A DNA stretch of 64,000 nucleotides. It comes from Chryseobacterium sp. PMSZPI. GTDB lineage: Bacteria; Bacteroidota; Bacteroidia; Flavobacteriales; Weeksellaceae. Each line of letters begins with the position of its first letter. Position 1 is the first letter of the stretch. Below are positions 44,792 to 56,394 of the stretch, in pieces. The notes under the pieces were generated by a model that saw only the letters and a program-made list of their open reading frames with translations, made no database searches and was not told where the DNA came from. Location of the stretch: positions 1 through 64,000 of the forward strand of contig NZ_PIZV01000036.1 of NCBI RefSeq assembly GCF_002835665.1, in the 5' to 3' direction. Made by a program: the position numbers and the translations under genes.

Positions 44792-47700
44792 TTAAAAACT
44801 GTACTTCGCTCCAATTTGAATTTGGTATGGATTTCCTGATAGGGGTGCTAAACCACTACCACTGATGTTTTTCGTATACTGAAACTGTTTAGTTACAGGA
44901 TCAAAACTTTTAATCTTATACATAGAAGTATTTCCATACGATTCGTTTACACCCCATTCTTTATTAAGCAAGTTGGCAACGTTGAAGATATCTACTGAAA
45001 GTTCAAATGCTCCTATTTTATCAAATTTTATTTTCTTAGCAATACGCAAATCCCAAACTCCATAGAATCCATTCTTACCTCCGTTACGTTCTGCGATTTT
45101 ACCATTGTATTCGCTCACATAATCTTTCAATGCTTTTCCAACACTCGGATCATCAAGAATAGATTGTGCTATATTAGGGAAAATGTAAGCAAGATCATTG
45201 CTGTCTACAAAGTCTCCGTTAATATTCCCCCCTGCAGTCATAGAGAAACGAGTTCCTCCGATTCCTGAATACCTGATTCCTAATGTAAATCCTGCAATCG
45301 TAGGTGAGTTACCATAAATAACCACTTTATTACGGAACTGGTTGTCTGAATACGTCATTCTTAAATCTCTAGGATCTCCCTGAACCATTGTGGATAATGT
45401 TGCTGAATTGGCTACGTTACCATTATATGAGGTATTGTCTTTAATATCAGACCAGGTATAACTTGCTGTGATTTCCCCATCTTTCCAATAACGGTAGCTG
45501 GTATCTACTACAAATGAGAACTGATTTACTTTTCCATCACTTACCAATTCTAATACTCTTCCGAAGTTCTTATTAATCCTTCCTTCTTTCCAGTCAACTT
45601 TTGCTCCGTTTATAGCTGAAGTAGGAACATATACTCCTCTTCCTCCTTCATTATCCAATGTAAAGAATGGGTTAGCTACCATATTTCGGTCATAGTAATA
45701 GTAGTTATTTCTACCTAAAGCCATATAGGCTGCTAATCCTGCTCTGAATCTATCATTAAAGAAGTGGGTATAAGAGATATTCGCTTTGTAAACAATTGGA
45801 ATTTTAGCATCTTTACCAGTATAGTTAATGGTTGGAACCTGCTCTTTAGCAAGGGTAGGAATTGCACCATAATTATTTCTATAATTAACAAAATCAGGAG
45901 TCAATCCAACTGTTGCAGGATCTACATCTACTGTTGCTAAATGTTTCCCATCGAACACCAGGTTATTGATAATCATATAATTGTTGATATCTGAAGAGAA
46001 TATCCCGGCTCCAAACTTCAGGAAGTCTTTATTTTGTTCATTGATATTCCACTCAAACTGGAATCTTGGCTGAATCACGAAAGATTTGATCTTATTATCT
46101 GTTCTGATTCCCATCTCATCAAATAATTTCTGGTTGAATTCAGCTTTTGGATAACCTCCGTAATCTAATCTCAGACCCGCCATCAAATCTAACCCTTTTG
46201 CAATTTTAGTCTGGAACTGTCCATAAATACCAATATTCCAGATATTAGACCTTACTGAAGGATCATCCATTAAAGGAACCTCTCTATAGAATCTGTAAGG
46301 GGTAAGGTTATTAAAATTATCAAGGCTGCTTAATTTTTTATCCGCGTCTTCCTTAAAGTGGAACCTTCCGTTCACTTCACTTCCGTAAACCGATTTTGAA
46401 GTGGTATACATTAAATCTGCACCGAAAGTATATTTTACTTTATCTGTGTTGTAATATAGGTTATCTACAATCTGAAATACATTATTTCTGAAGCTTTCCT
46501 GTGCAAAACGGTGTCCTCCGATCTGAATATTTGTAGAACCGGCACTTGATGCTACCCCTTCTACAATGGCTCTTGGTACAGGTCTTCCTAATTCATCATT
46601 CTGATAACTATCCTGGAAAGTATATAAATACTGAGCCTTCAATTCATTTGTTAAATTAGACTTTAGATTAGATCTTAAAGTCACTAACAAACTATTGTCA
46701 AGGTTTTTATCATTCCCGTAAGATTCAAAAAAGTTGATATTGGTATTATCACCAAGCCCGTTTTTATTGAGATCGTAAGTGAAGTTGTTTCTTAATGTCA
46801 ATAAATGCTTCTCATTGATCTGCCAGTCTAAACGTAAAAATGCGGCATCAGAATTTCTCACTTTATCGAAGCTTCCGAACTGAGGAGTGTTTCCTACCCC
46901 ATATTTAGATCTTGCAATATCTAAGAACTTATTAAGTGTTTCTGTTGTGGTATTAAATCTCTTTTCATCTTCTTTGGATCTGATATCAGCAATAATCAAA
47001 GGTCTTGAGTCCAGCTGGTGATCCCATGCTACAAAGAAGTGAAGTTTATTTTTGATGATCGGTCCACCCAAAGAGAATCCGAACTGAGAAGTAGAGAAAT
47101 CATTCTGTCTTTTGTTTCCCCTGATGTCATAAGGACTGGAAAGCCAATTAGCTCTTAAATATTCCCAGGCACTTCCTGAAAACTTATTTGTACCTGATTT
47201 GGTTACTGCACTTACAGTTCCTCCTCCACTTCTTCCTAAAGTAACGTCATATTGGTTCGTAGTAATCTTGAATTCACGTACTGCTTCAATAGAAATTGAA
47301 AAAGGAGCCCCACTTCGGCTGGTTGTAGCCCCTGCAGAAGTTGGATTTTTTGCAGTCATCCCGTCAATTGTAAAGTTTGTGGAAGAGCCAAGCTGCCCGG
47401 AAAGGTTTCCACCTTTACCACTTAGAGGCGACAATTCAGTTAGATTCGCAAAGTTTCTTCCGTTTACAGGAAGCATACTGATATTCTTAGCTGAAATAGC
47501 TGTAGCTGCACCCAGATTTCCGATCTTGTTTTTAAGGTTTCCGGTAATTTTTACTTCTTCAATATGTTTTTCATTACCTAAATCCATATTTACAGTAACC
47601 TGATCACCAAAATTGACATTGTAGCCTTCTTTTTTATCCTCATTGACAATAACTGTATAAGGCCCGCCAAGAGGAATTTCTTTAAAAATATACTCTCCTT

Positions 47701-47887
47701 TTGAATTGGTTTCGGTTTCGGTTCTGAATCCTGTAGATTCATTAACGATCGTTACTTTCACTTTTTCCTGAGCCGTACTTCCCGGTCCGGTTACTTTTCC
47801 TACAATAGAAGCTTGTGTTGTCTGTGCATATGACAACGTTCCAAGTCCTAAAAACAATAATCCCAGTACAATCTTTACTTTTTTCAT
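44792..47887 (-). CDS. Oar-like TonB-dependent receptor
   Basis: 1031 aa with a signal peptide (MKKVKIVLGLLFLGLGTLSYAQ). Residues about 25-110 are a carboxypeptidase-regulatory beta domain (SIVGKVTGPGSTAQEKVKVTIV; KGEYIFKEIPLGGPYTVIV). The plug follows (LPVNGRNFANLTELSPLSG; NFTIDGMTAKNPTSAG; IEAVREFKITTNQYDVTLGRSGGGTVSAVTKSG), in the style of Oar/CarboxypepD_reg receptors, then a large barrel ending QIQIGAKYSF. Ligand unknown. Position next to the glycerophosphodiesterase suggests the same pathway. A -7 box lies 18 bp upstream. Confidence 0.93.
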   Translation of the reverse strand: MKKVKIVLGLLFLGLGTLSYAQTTQASIVGKVTGPGSTAQEKVKVTIVNESTGFRTETETNSKGEYIFKEIPLGGPYTVIVNEDKKEGYNVNFGDQVTVNMDLGNEKHIEEVKITGNLKNKIGNLGAATAISAKNISMLPVNGRNFANLTELSPLSGKGGNLSGQLGSSTNFTIDGMTAKNPTSAGATTSRSGAPFSISIEAVREFKITTNQYDVTLGRSGGGTVSAVTKSGTNKFSGSAWEYLRANWLSSPYDIRGNKRQNDFSTSQFGFSLGGPIIKNKLHFFVAWDHQLDSRPLIIADIRSKEDEKRFNTTTETLNKFLDIARSKYGVGNTPQFGSFDKVRNSDAAFLRLDWQINEKHLLTLRNNFTYDLNKNGLGDNTNINFFESYGNDKNLDNSLLVTLRSNLKSNLTNELKAQYLYTFQDSYQNDELGRPVPRAIVEGVASSAGSTNIQIGGHRFAQESFRNNVFQIVDNLYYNTDKVKYTFGADLMYTTSKSVYGSEVNGRFHFKEDADKKLSSLDNFNNLTPYRFYREVPLMDDPSVRSNIWNIGIYGQFQTKIAKGLDLMAGLRLDYGGYPKAEFNQKLFDEMGIRTDNKIKSFVIQPRFQFEWNINEQNKDFLKFGAGIFSSDINNYMIINNLVFDGKHLATVDVDPATVGLTPDFVNYRNNYGAIPTLAKEQVPTINYTGKDAKIPIVYKANISYTHFFNDRFRAGLAAYMALGRNNYYYYDRNMVANPFFTLDNEGGRGVYVPTSAINGAKVDWKEGRINKNFGRVLELVSDGKVNQFSFVVDTSYRYWKDGEITASYTWSDIKDNTSYNGNVANSATLSTMVQGDPRDLRMTYSDNQFRNKVVIYGNSPTIAGFTLGIRYSGIGGTRFSMTAGGNINGDFVDSNDLAYIFPNIAQSILDDPSVGKALKDYVSEYNGKIAERNGGKNGFYGVWDLRIAKKIKFDKIGAFELSVDIFNVANLLNKEWGVNESYGNTSMYKIKSFDPVTKQFQYTKNISGSGLAPLSGNPYQIQIGAKYSF

Positions 47888-47905
47888 TACCTCAAATTAG
47901 ATGTG

Positions 47906-47913
47906 CAAAGGTA
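47906..47913 (-). promoter_or_regulatory. -7 promoter box of Oar-like receptor gene
   Basis: TACCTTTG on the minus strand, 18 bp before ATG 47887. Confidence 0.62.
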
Positions 47914-50764
<2,851 letters not shown>

Positions 50765-50797
50765 TTGAGATAAAATAAATTTATCATTAAAAATATG

Positions 50798-50822
50798 AGC
50801 CGTGAAAATTCACGGCTTTTTT
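50798..50822 (+). terminator. Terminator after ligA
   Basis: AGCCGTGAA pairs perfectly with TTCACGGCT and is followed by TTTTTT. Confidence 0.88.
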
Positions 50823-50980
50823 CATGGAAAGACGCTCATATAAAAGAAAAAAATAATACACAATCAACAATTAAATGAAAAATATTAAATTATAATCAAT
50901 TAAAAAAGATAAAAATTTAAAATAAAATACTATTCAATTGATATTTTTAATAAATTTACAAAAACTAAAATCACTAACCC

Positions 50981-53605
50981 ATGAAAAAACTCTACATTTT
51001 TGTGCTACTTCTAGCACTCTTATCCATCGATGCACAAATTATAAACATTCCGGACCCTTATTTCAAAGAAAAACTTGTTACAGCCAATCAATGGAATCAT
51101 GTTGCCAATGATTTAAACGGATCTCCTACTGTAATTGACACTAATAATGACGGAGAAATACAGTTGAGTGAAGCTTTGAATATTTCGAGTTTAACGTTTA
51201 ACCAGACCCAGATTACTAATTTGACGGGTATTCAGAGTTTTGCCAACCTTATTCATCTTACTGTACAGGGAAACAGCCATCTTAATGAGCTCAATGTAAG
51301 TAATATGACTAACCTGAAGCTCTTAATTATTAACAGCAGCGGTATGCATACAATTAATACTCAAGGTTGTACTCAGCTTGAAAATTTTCAGTTGATACAC
51401 AACTCCGGATTTGTCTACAATCTGGATTTTTTACAAAATCCTTCACTGAAGAAACTGACGCTTATCACCAATGCCCATTTGGCGAATGTAAATATTTCTC
51501 ATCTTACGGCATTGGAAGAACTGGAAATTGGAGACACAGGTATTCTCAATCCTAATTTTACAAGTTTAGATCTTTCTAACAATGTTAATCTGAAAAAAAT
51601 TATCATCGATAAACCTAATCTTACTTCACTCACTTTAAATCCATTAAACCAACTGGAATATTTTAGTATAAAAAGAACAAAGCTAGCATCATTAAATCTT
51701 TCGAATAGAGCACAACTTGAATATTTATATGTAGATAATAATTCATTGCTCAACACTCTGAATATTCAAAATACTACTAATCTTAATAATTTACTGGTTC
51801 TTAACAATCCATTAGTCACTAACGTAGATCTTCAAAATAAACCTAATTTACAAAGCATCAGTTTCGGCGGAAACGGAGTTACGTCAATAAACTTTACCGG
51901 AACTCCGGGTATTATTAATATGGCTATCGGAGGAAATAAACTGACCTCTTTAGATACTTCTCCCATTACAGAATTACAAATTCTGAGTATAAGCGAAAAT
52001 CTCGTTAGCAGCCTTGATGTAAGCCAGAATCCTAATCTGGAATATCTGAACATACAAGGGGATATTCTTACCAATGTTAATATAAAAAATGGAAATCCAA
52101 ATTTGAACTTTTATGCAGCTGCTCCTCTTTATTTACCTAACTTAAAGTATGTATGTTGTGATACCAATAAAGTGCAAGAGGTTTCCGCTGCATTAATCAG
52201 CCAGGGACAAAATAATACTGAGGTCAATAGTTATTGTTCTTTTATTCCGGGAGGAACCACTTATACTGTTCAGGGAAATACAAAATATGACATCAACAAT
52301 AACGGATGTGATGCTAATGATCCTATCAAATCTTTCCAGCAGTTTAATATCATCAATGGAGCCAACTCAAGCAGTTATATTGCCAATAGCTCTGAAAATT
52401 ATACTATCGCAACACAAGATGGAACAAGTATTATCAGTCCTGTTGTTGAGAATCCTTCTTATTTCAATATTTCTCCAACGAGTATCAGTGTAGATTTTCC
52501 TACTCAGGCCAGCCCTTTCAATCAAAATTTCTGTATGGCACCTAATGGAATTCACAATGATCTGGAAGCAGTGATTATTCCTATAACCGCTGCCAGACCA
52601 GGCTTCATTTCCCAATATAAAATTATTTACAAAAACAAGGGAACCACCGCACAATCAGGGACTTTACTATTTAATTATGACGATAATCTGATGGATTACC
52701 AAACTTCAACAGTTCCTCCTACTGTACAGTCTTCAGGTGTTTTAAGCTGGAGTTTTACAAATCTTCTGCCTTTTGAAACCAAAGAAATCACTGTTAGCTT
52801 AAAGCTCAATACTCCTACCCAAACACCTCCTTTACATGGTGGAGACCTTCTTCAGTATACAGCACAAATCAATGGAACTACAGACGAGACTCCTTTAGAT
52901 AATACATTTGTGTTGGATCAGACTGTTGTCAATTCTTTTGATCCTAATGATAAAACCTGTCTGGAAGGAGCTTCTATTACTCAGGCAAAAGTCGGAGATT
53001 ATGTACATTATCTGATCCGTTTTGAAAATACGGGAACGGCCAATGCCCAAAACATTGTTGTAAAGGATGAAATTGATGCCACAAAATTTGACATTTCTTC
53101 TCTGGTACCATTAAACGGAAGCCACGATTTCGTAACGAAAATCACTCAACCCAATGTAGTTGAATTCATCTTTGAGAATATCCAGCTACCTTTCAACGAT
53201 ACTCAGAATGACGGATATGTTTTATTTAAAATCAAAACCAAATCGAATCTCACTCTTGGTGATAGTTTTAGCAATACCGCAAAGATCTATTTCGATTATA
53301 ATCACCCGATTATTACGAATACGTATACTACAAACGTTCAGAATAAAGGAACTCTGAAAACTTCAGAAACCATCAGAAATACTGAACAGCTTACGATCTA
53401 TCCAAATCCGGTAAAAGATATTTTGCATATACAATCTAAAGATGAGATCATTAAGACGGAAGTATATGATCTGATGGGAAGAATTATCAATTCTACGAGT
53501 GCAAAAGGAAATTCAGTGAATGTTTCCGAACTTTCTAAAGGGAATTATATCATTAAAATATTTACTAAAGACAAAACATTTGTTCAGAAATTTAAAAAAG
53601 ACTAA
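50981..53605 (+). CDS. Leucine-rich-repeat surface protein with T9SS sorting domain
   Basis: 874 aa with a signal peptide (MKKLYIFVLLLALLSIDAQ). Residues 22-60 (IPDPYFKEKL, TNNDGEIQLSEA) open a run of irregular internalin-like LRRs to about 400 (LTSLTLNPLNQLEYFSI; LASLNLSNRAQLEYLYV). A conserved Bacteroidota module of about 500-800 follows (NSFDPNDKTCLEG; GDYVHYLIRFENTGTANAQN; GDSFSNTAKIYFDYNHPIITN). The type A sorting domain is at the end (LTIYPNPVKDILHI ... GNYIIKIFTKDKTFVQKF). Secreted by T9SS and fixed to the surface; probably adhesin or protein-binding, which is inference. Confidence 0.92.
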   Translation: MKKLYIFVLLLALLSIDAQIINIPDPYFKEKLVTANQWNHVANDLNGSPTVIDTNNDGEIQLSEALNISSLTFNQTQITNLTGIQSFANLIHLTVQGNSHLNELNVSNMTNLKLLIINSSGMHTINTQGCTQLENFQLIHNSGFVYNLDFLQNPSLKKLTLITNAHLANVNISHLTALEELEIGDTGILNPNFTSLDLSNNVNLKKIIIDKPNLTSLTLNPLNQLEYFSIKRTKLASLNLSNRAQLEYLYVDNNSLLNTLNIQNTTNLNNLLVLNNPLVTNVDLQNKPNLQSISFGGNGVTSINFTGTPGIINMAIGGNKLTSLDTSPITELQILSISENLVSSLDVSQNPNLEYLNIQGDILTNVNIKNGNPNLNFYAAAPLYLPNLKYVCCDTNKVQEVSAALISQGQNNTEVNSYCSFIPGGTTYTVQGNTKYDINNNGCDANDPIKSFQQFNIINGANSSSYIANSSENYTIATQDGTSIISPVVENPSYFNISPTSISVDFPTQASPFNQNFCMAPNGIHNDLEAVIIPITAARPGFISQYKIIYKNKGTTAQSGTLLFNYDDNLMDYQTSTVPPTVQSSGVLSWSFTNLLPFETKEITVSLKLNTPTQTPPLHGGDLLQYTAQINGTTDETPLDNTFVLDQTVVNSFDPNDKTCLEGASITQAKVGDYVHYLIRFENTGTANAQNIVVKDEIDATKFDISSLVPLNGSHDFVTKITQPNVVEFIFENIQLPFNDTQNDGYVLFKIKTKSNLTLGDSFSNTAKIYFDYNHPIITNTYTTNVQNKGTLKTSETIRNTEQLTIYPNPVKDILHIQSKDEIIKTEVYDLMGRIINSTSAKGNSVNVSELSKGNYIIKIFTKDKTFVQKFKKD

Positions 53606-53623
53606 ACTAACTCACATAAAAAC

Positions 53624-53652
53624 AGGCTACAGAAAATTCTGTAGCCTTTATT
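53624..53652 (+). terminator. Terminator after LRR gene
   Basis: AGGCTACAGAA pairs with TTCTGTAGCCT and is followed by TTATTTTTG. Confidence 0.85.
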
Positions 53653-53710
53653 TTTGTAACGATTTTTATTTTTCGAATGAAAACACAATTTGATTGTTTT
53701 TTTAAGCTGC

Positions 53711-54496
53711 TTAATATATATTTAATTCTATGGGATTATAATTTTTAGCTTTTTCGGCAGATTTTTTTCTCAAGAAATTCAAAGTTTCTTTATCCTCAAT
53801 AACATCATTGAATTGATTTTGATCAGCTATTTCTTTACGTTGATAGTCAAAAATTCTGGATTTATCAACAAGCGTAGCATCTGTGTTCATATTCGCTGAC
53901 TTACACAAATATTTCCTTTTTCCAAATTTATATAATGTATAATGATAATCATTCTTGTCATCATAAACTTCTAAGATTAACCCAGGTAATTTATTAAATT
54001 TATAAGGACCGAAAGGAAAAGGAATATCTTTAGTAAACCATGCTATCCAAGTTCGACCGTATTTTTTTGTAGTAGCTTTTTGAGTTTTATACTTTCCGAT
54101 AGTTTTGTACTCATTTACTAGATTCCAATTTATATCATTGGTTTCCTCGTACTTGAAATTCTTATTAGAAATAGGGGCTGTGACATATATTTTCCCATTA
54201 GTTACACCAATGTTTTCTCTAAAAAAAGTATAGTATTTAAAATGATCATTTACATTACTATTATCATTCAATTTTTTTTCATATCGTAAAGAGTCTCCGA
54301 CATATTTATTCATATTTTTGAAGTAAGATTCTTTTTCATTTATTAATAAAGCAAATGCGTCCTCTTGGACTATAGCATTTTGTATGTTTTGGTCTTTATA
54401 CTGTAACTTATAGTCTGCTTCATAAATAACATTAAAACTTGCCTGCGACATTAACTTTATAGATAATAAGATAAAAAATATTGTGATTTTTTTCAT
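53711..54496 (-). CDS. GLPGLI-family secreted protein
   Basis: 261 aa with a signal peptide (MKKITIFFILLSIKLMSQ). The signature FPFGPYKFNKLPGLILEVYDDKNDYHYTLY is the GLPGLI motif of TIGR01200 proteins, with K for the first G. WNLVNEYKTIGKYKTQKATT before it is the other conserved block. The family is restricted to Bacteroidota, often in several copies and often beside receptors or short secreted peptides; no function is established. It lies 63 bp downstream of the 65-aa peptide gene on the same strand. Confidence 0.9.
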   Translation of the reverse strand: MKKITIFFILLSIKLMSQASFNVIYEADYKLQYKDQNIQNAIVQEDAFALLINEKESYFKNMNKYVGDSLRYEKKLNDNSNVNDHFKYYTFFRENIGVTNGKIYVTAPISNKNFKYEETNDINWNLVNEYKTIGKYKTQKATTKKYGRTWIAWFTKDIPFPFGPYKFNKLPGLILEVYDDKNDYHYTLYKFGKRKYLCKSANMNTDATLVDKSRIFDYQRKEIADQNQFNDVIEDKETLNFLRKKSAEKAKNYNPIELNIY

Positions 54497-54559
54497 AAAA
54501 TAAAATTAAAAGAATCCATAAAACTAATTATGGATTCGTGTTTTATTAATAATCAATAA

Positions 54560-54757
54560 TTAGTGAGTATAAAGAACAATTTCTGCTCTTGTTCCACAGA
54601 CAGCATAGTTCATTGATTCTAAAATGTTTGTTAGGTGAGTTGTATTCATTCCTTCTGCACCATTTACCATAATAACTTGTCCACAAGATGTTCTGAATGG
54701 GAACGCACTAATTACACCAGCTACAAATAGAGCTCCTACTAATAATGTTTTTTTCAT
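54560..54757 (-). CDS. Small secreted two-cysteine peptide
   Basis: 65 aa. The signal peptide (MKKTLLVGALFVAGVISA) leaves a mature part of about 47 residues with two cysteines, CGQVIMVNGAEGMN and AVCGTRAEIV, 29 residues apart, enough for one disulfide. No family recognised. It has its own -7 box 37 bp upstream and is the first gene of a unit with the GLPGLI protein. The signal sequence, promoter and linked gene support it as real despite its size. It could be a toxin-like, signalling or structural peptide; the sequence does not decide. Confidence 0.72.
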   Translation of the reverse strand: MKKTLLVGALFVAGVISAFPFRTSCGQVIMVNGAEGMNTTHLTNILESMNYAVCGTRAEIVLYTH

Positions 54758-54793
54758 AATAATTTTTTTTAGTTATCAATTAAATGTTCATTT

Positions 54794-54801
54794 CAAATAT
54801 A
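54794..54801 (-). promoter_or_regulatory. -7 promoter box of peptide-GLPGLI unit
   Basis: TATATTTG on the minus strand, 37 bp before ATG 54757. Confidence 0.6.
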
Positions 54802-54982
54802 AACAATAAATCTAATCGAGTGAGAATTATTATTTTATGTTAAATAATTGCAAATCTTACAGTTACATACATATAAAAATCATTAAATAAAAAAACATAG
54901 TTATCAATAATGGTTAAAAAATTATAAAAAAATTTAGGTGAAATAATAAATTATTAATTTGGTTATTCAAATAAAAATTAAA

Positions 54983-55417
54983 ATGGAAGATTATATAAAT
55001 AATAAATTAACCAAAGATATTCAGGATGCTATAACGGAGCTTGAATATAAAATAGTAGAACTTAAAACAATAAATATAGAGCCTGATTTAAGCCATCTGA
55101 ACTCTTTTTATATGGAAAGGACTGAAGAAAATATAAAACGTATTAATTCACGTTTAAAAGTTCCAAATTTAAATCTGTATATATGGTTATCTTCTTTTAT
55201 CATGTTAATTATTAGCTTTGGAGTGTTCTTTTTTCTTTACTTTAAAGGGCCAGAAACTAAAATAGAAAATCAGAAAGAATATAAAGAACAACTATTAAAA
55301 GATAACGTGATCATGTCTAAAGAAAATGCAGAGCTTTTAAAAGATATGGACCTATGGTTTAAAAGTGATCCGGAATCGACAGCTAAATTTATTCATTGGA
55401 GGCATGACCATAGATAA
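54983..55417 (+). CDS. Hypothetical coiled-coil membrane protein, possibly mobilization-associated
   Basis: 144 aa from ATG 54983 (MEDYINNKLTKDIQDAITEL); a TTG eight codons upstream is less likely. A helical N-terminal half (VELKTINIEPDLSHLNSFYMERTEENIKRINSRLK) is followed by one membrane helix (LYIWLSSFIMLIISFGVFFFLYF) and a charged cytoplasmic or periplasmic tail ending WFKSDPESTAKFIHWRHDH. This order (EPD block, helix, DYF/W-x-S-DP-E tail) recalls proteins found beside relaxases in flavobacterial conjugative elements, but no relaxase is here. A solitary leftover is possible. Confidence 0.55.
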   Translation: MEDYINNKLTKDIQDAITELEYKIVELKTINIEPDLSHLNSFYMERTEENIKRINSRLKVPNLNLYIWLSSFIMLIISFGVFFFLYFKGPETKIENQKEYKEQLLKDNVIMSKENAELLKDMDLWFKSDPESTAKFIHWRHDHR

Positions 55418-55474
55418 AATTATCAATTACTAAAACTATCTTTCAGTATTAATAGTAGTTTGATTATTCTCCAA

Positions 55475-55933
55475 TTATCTAAAAATAAGGATCGTATAAG
55501 GATTGTTCACACCTGCCTTAGGCATAATCAGCCTGATATGTTCTTTATTTTTATAATAATCAATATAAGGTTCCTTAGTAATAGTCTTCCCTTTTACGGT
55601 TTCTTTATACCCGGAATCCATGATTATTTTAAGGTATTGATCATACTCTTTTTTGTTTTTAAACTCATACTCGATTCTATCATCAGATTGATCTTTGTAC
55701 TCAAATTTTCCAATTTTCGATTGATAATCAGGGGCATCATATTCTGCCAGCACAAAGCCTAGACCTTCAGTTTTATCATAGAACCTGTAGTTAAGGTTTT
55801 TCATTTCCTTTTTAAATTCCGGCATACTAAGGGTATTGAAATTTTTCAACTGTTCCAAACTGAAAACCTGAGCTTGTGCACGAATGCATGATAAAACAGA
55901 TAATATAACCAAAACGCCTAAAGCTTTTCTCAT
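55475..55933 (-). CDS. Hypothetical secreted protein
   Basis: 152 aa from ATG 55933 (MRKALGVLVILSVLSCIRAQAQ), a signal peptide with a cysteine that could make it a lipoprotein. The body (LNYRFYDKTEGLGFVLAEYDAPDYQSKIGKFEYKDQ; EYEFKNKKEYDQYLKIIMDSGY; PYTILIFR) has the look of small beta-layer proteins common in this group. No family recognised. The longer frame to 55987 is rejected because the -7 box at 55952-55959 lies in it. The 57-bp space to the next stop suggests its own transcript. Confidence 0.7.
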   Translation of the reverse strand: MRKALGVLVILSVLSCIRAQAQVFSLEQLKNFNTLSMPEFKKEMKNLNYRFYDKTEGLGFVLAEYDAPDYQSKIGKFEYKDQSDDRIEYEFKNKKEYDQYLKIIMDSGYKETVKGKTITKEPYIDYYKNKEHIRLIMPKAGVNNPYTILIFR

Positions 55934-55951
55934 GTATTTTAATTTTGCCGA

Positions 55952-55959
55952 CAAAGATA
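55952..55959 (-). promoter_or_regulatory. -7 promoter box of the 152-aa secreted protein
   Basis: TATCTTTG on the minus strand, 18 bp before ATG 55933. Confidence 0.6.
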
Positions 55960-56005
55960 AAAATAGATAAAAAAATAAAGAGATCAAAAATGACCTCTTT
56001 ATTTA

Positions 56006-56113
56006 CTATTTCTTCTTCCATTCTTTGGATTGATTTCTAAGTATCCAATATTCAAGAATATTTTTCCGTTCTTCATTAGCCTTAAAAGTCCAGATTATTT
56101 TTCGCCTAGCCAT
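56006..56113 (-). pseudogene. Truncated RelE/ParE-type toxin
   Basis: 35 codons from ATG 56113, overlapping the end of the antitoxin gene, as toxin genes usually do. It reads MARRKIIWTFKANEERKNIL and EYWILRNQSKEWKKK, then stops. IIWT...A...ERK.ILEYWI.RN.S is the N-terminal third of RelE/ParE toxins (about 95 aa). No continuation in another frame was seen, so the toxin is lost. Confidence 0.7.
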
Positions 56114-56331
56114 TCTTCTATATCCTGATTGGCTTTATCTTCAGTAAGATATGCTTTATTTTTATATTCTTCCCTTGCTTCAGCTACCCTTTCTTTTTGA
56201 GCTTCATTAAGAATATATTCATTCTGATCTAACTCAAAATCTAAAAGATTCTGAATCTCTTCAACGATCCCGGCTTCTTTTAATTGAGCGATACGATTGA
56301 TTAAATCAAGTTTTAAGTCTGATGTGTTCAT
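56095..56331 (-). CDS. Orphan antitoxin of a type II toxin-antitoxin pair
   Basis: 78 aa from ATG 56331 (MNTSDLKLDLINRIAQLKEAG); ATG 56334 is equally possible, while the ATG at 56352 lies in the -7 box and is rejected. Helical, acidic, with YILNEAQKERVAEAREEYKNKAYLTEDKANQDIEEWLGEK at the C-terminus, the type seen in addiction-module antitoxins that pair with RelE-like toxins. The partner behind it is cut to 35 codons. Confidence 0.75.
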   Translation of the reverse strand: MNTSDLKLDLINRIAQLKEAGIVEEIQNLLDFELDQNEYILNEAQKERVAEAREEYKNKAYLTEDKANQDIEEWLGEK

Positions 56332-56349
56332 CATAAATGAATTGATAAT

Positions 56350-56357
56350 CAAATTTA
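56350..56357 (-). promoter_or_regulatory. -7 promoter box of antitoxin gene
   Basis: TAAATTTG on the minus strand. It overlaps ATG 56352 and so pushes the start to 56334 or 56331. Confidence 0.55.
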
Positions 56358-56394
56358 TTTAGCCTATCTTAAGATTTTTAAAATTTTCGCTATC

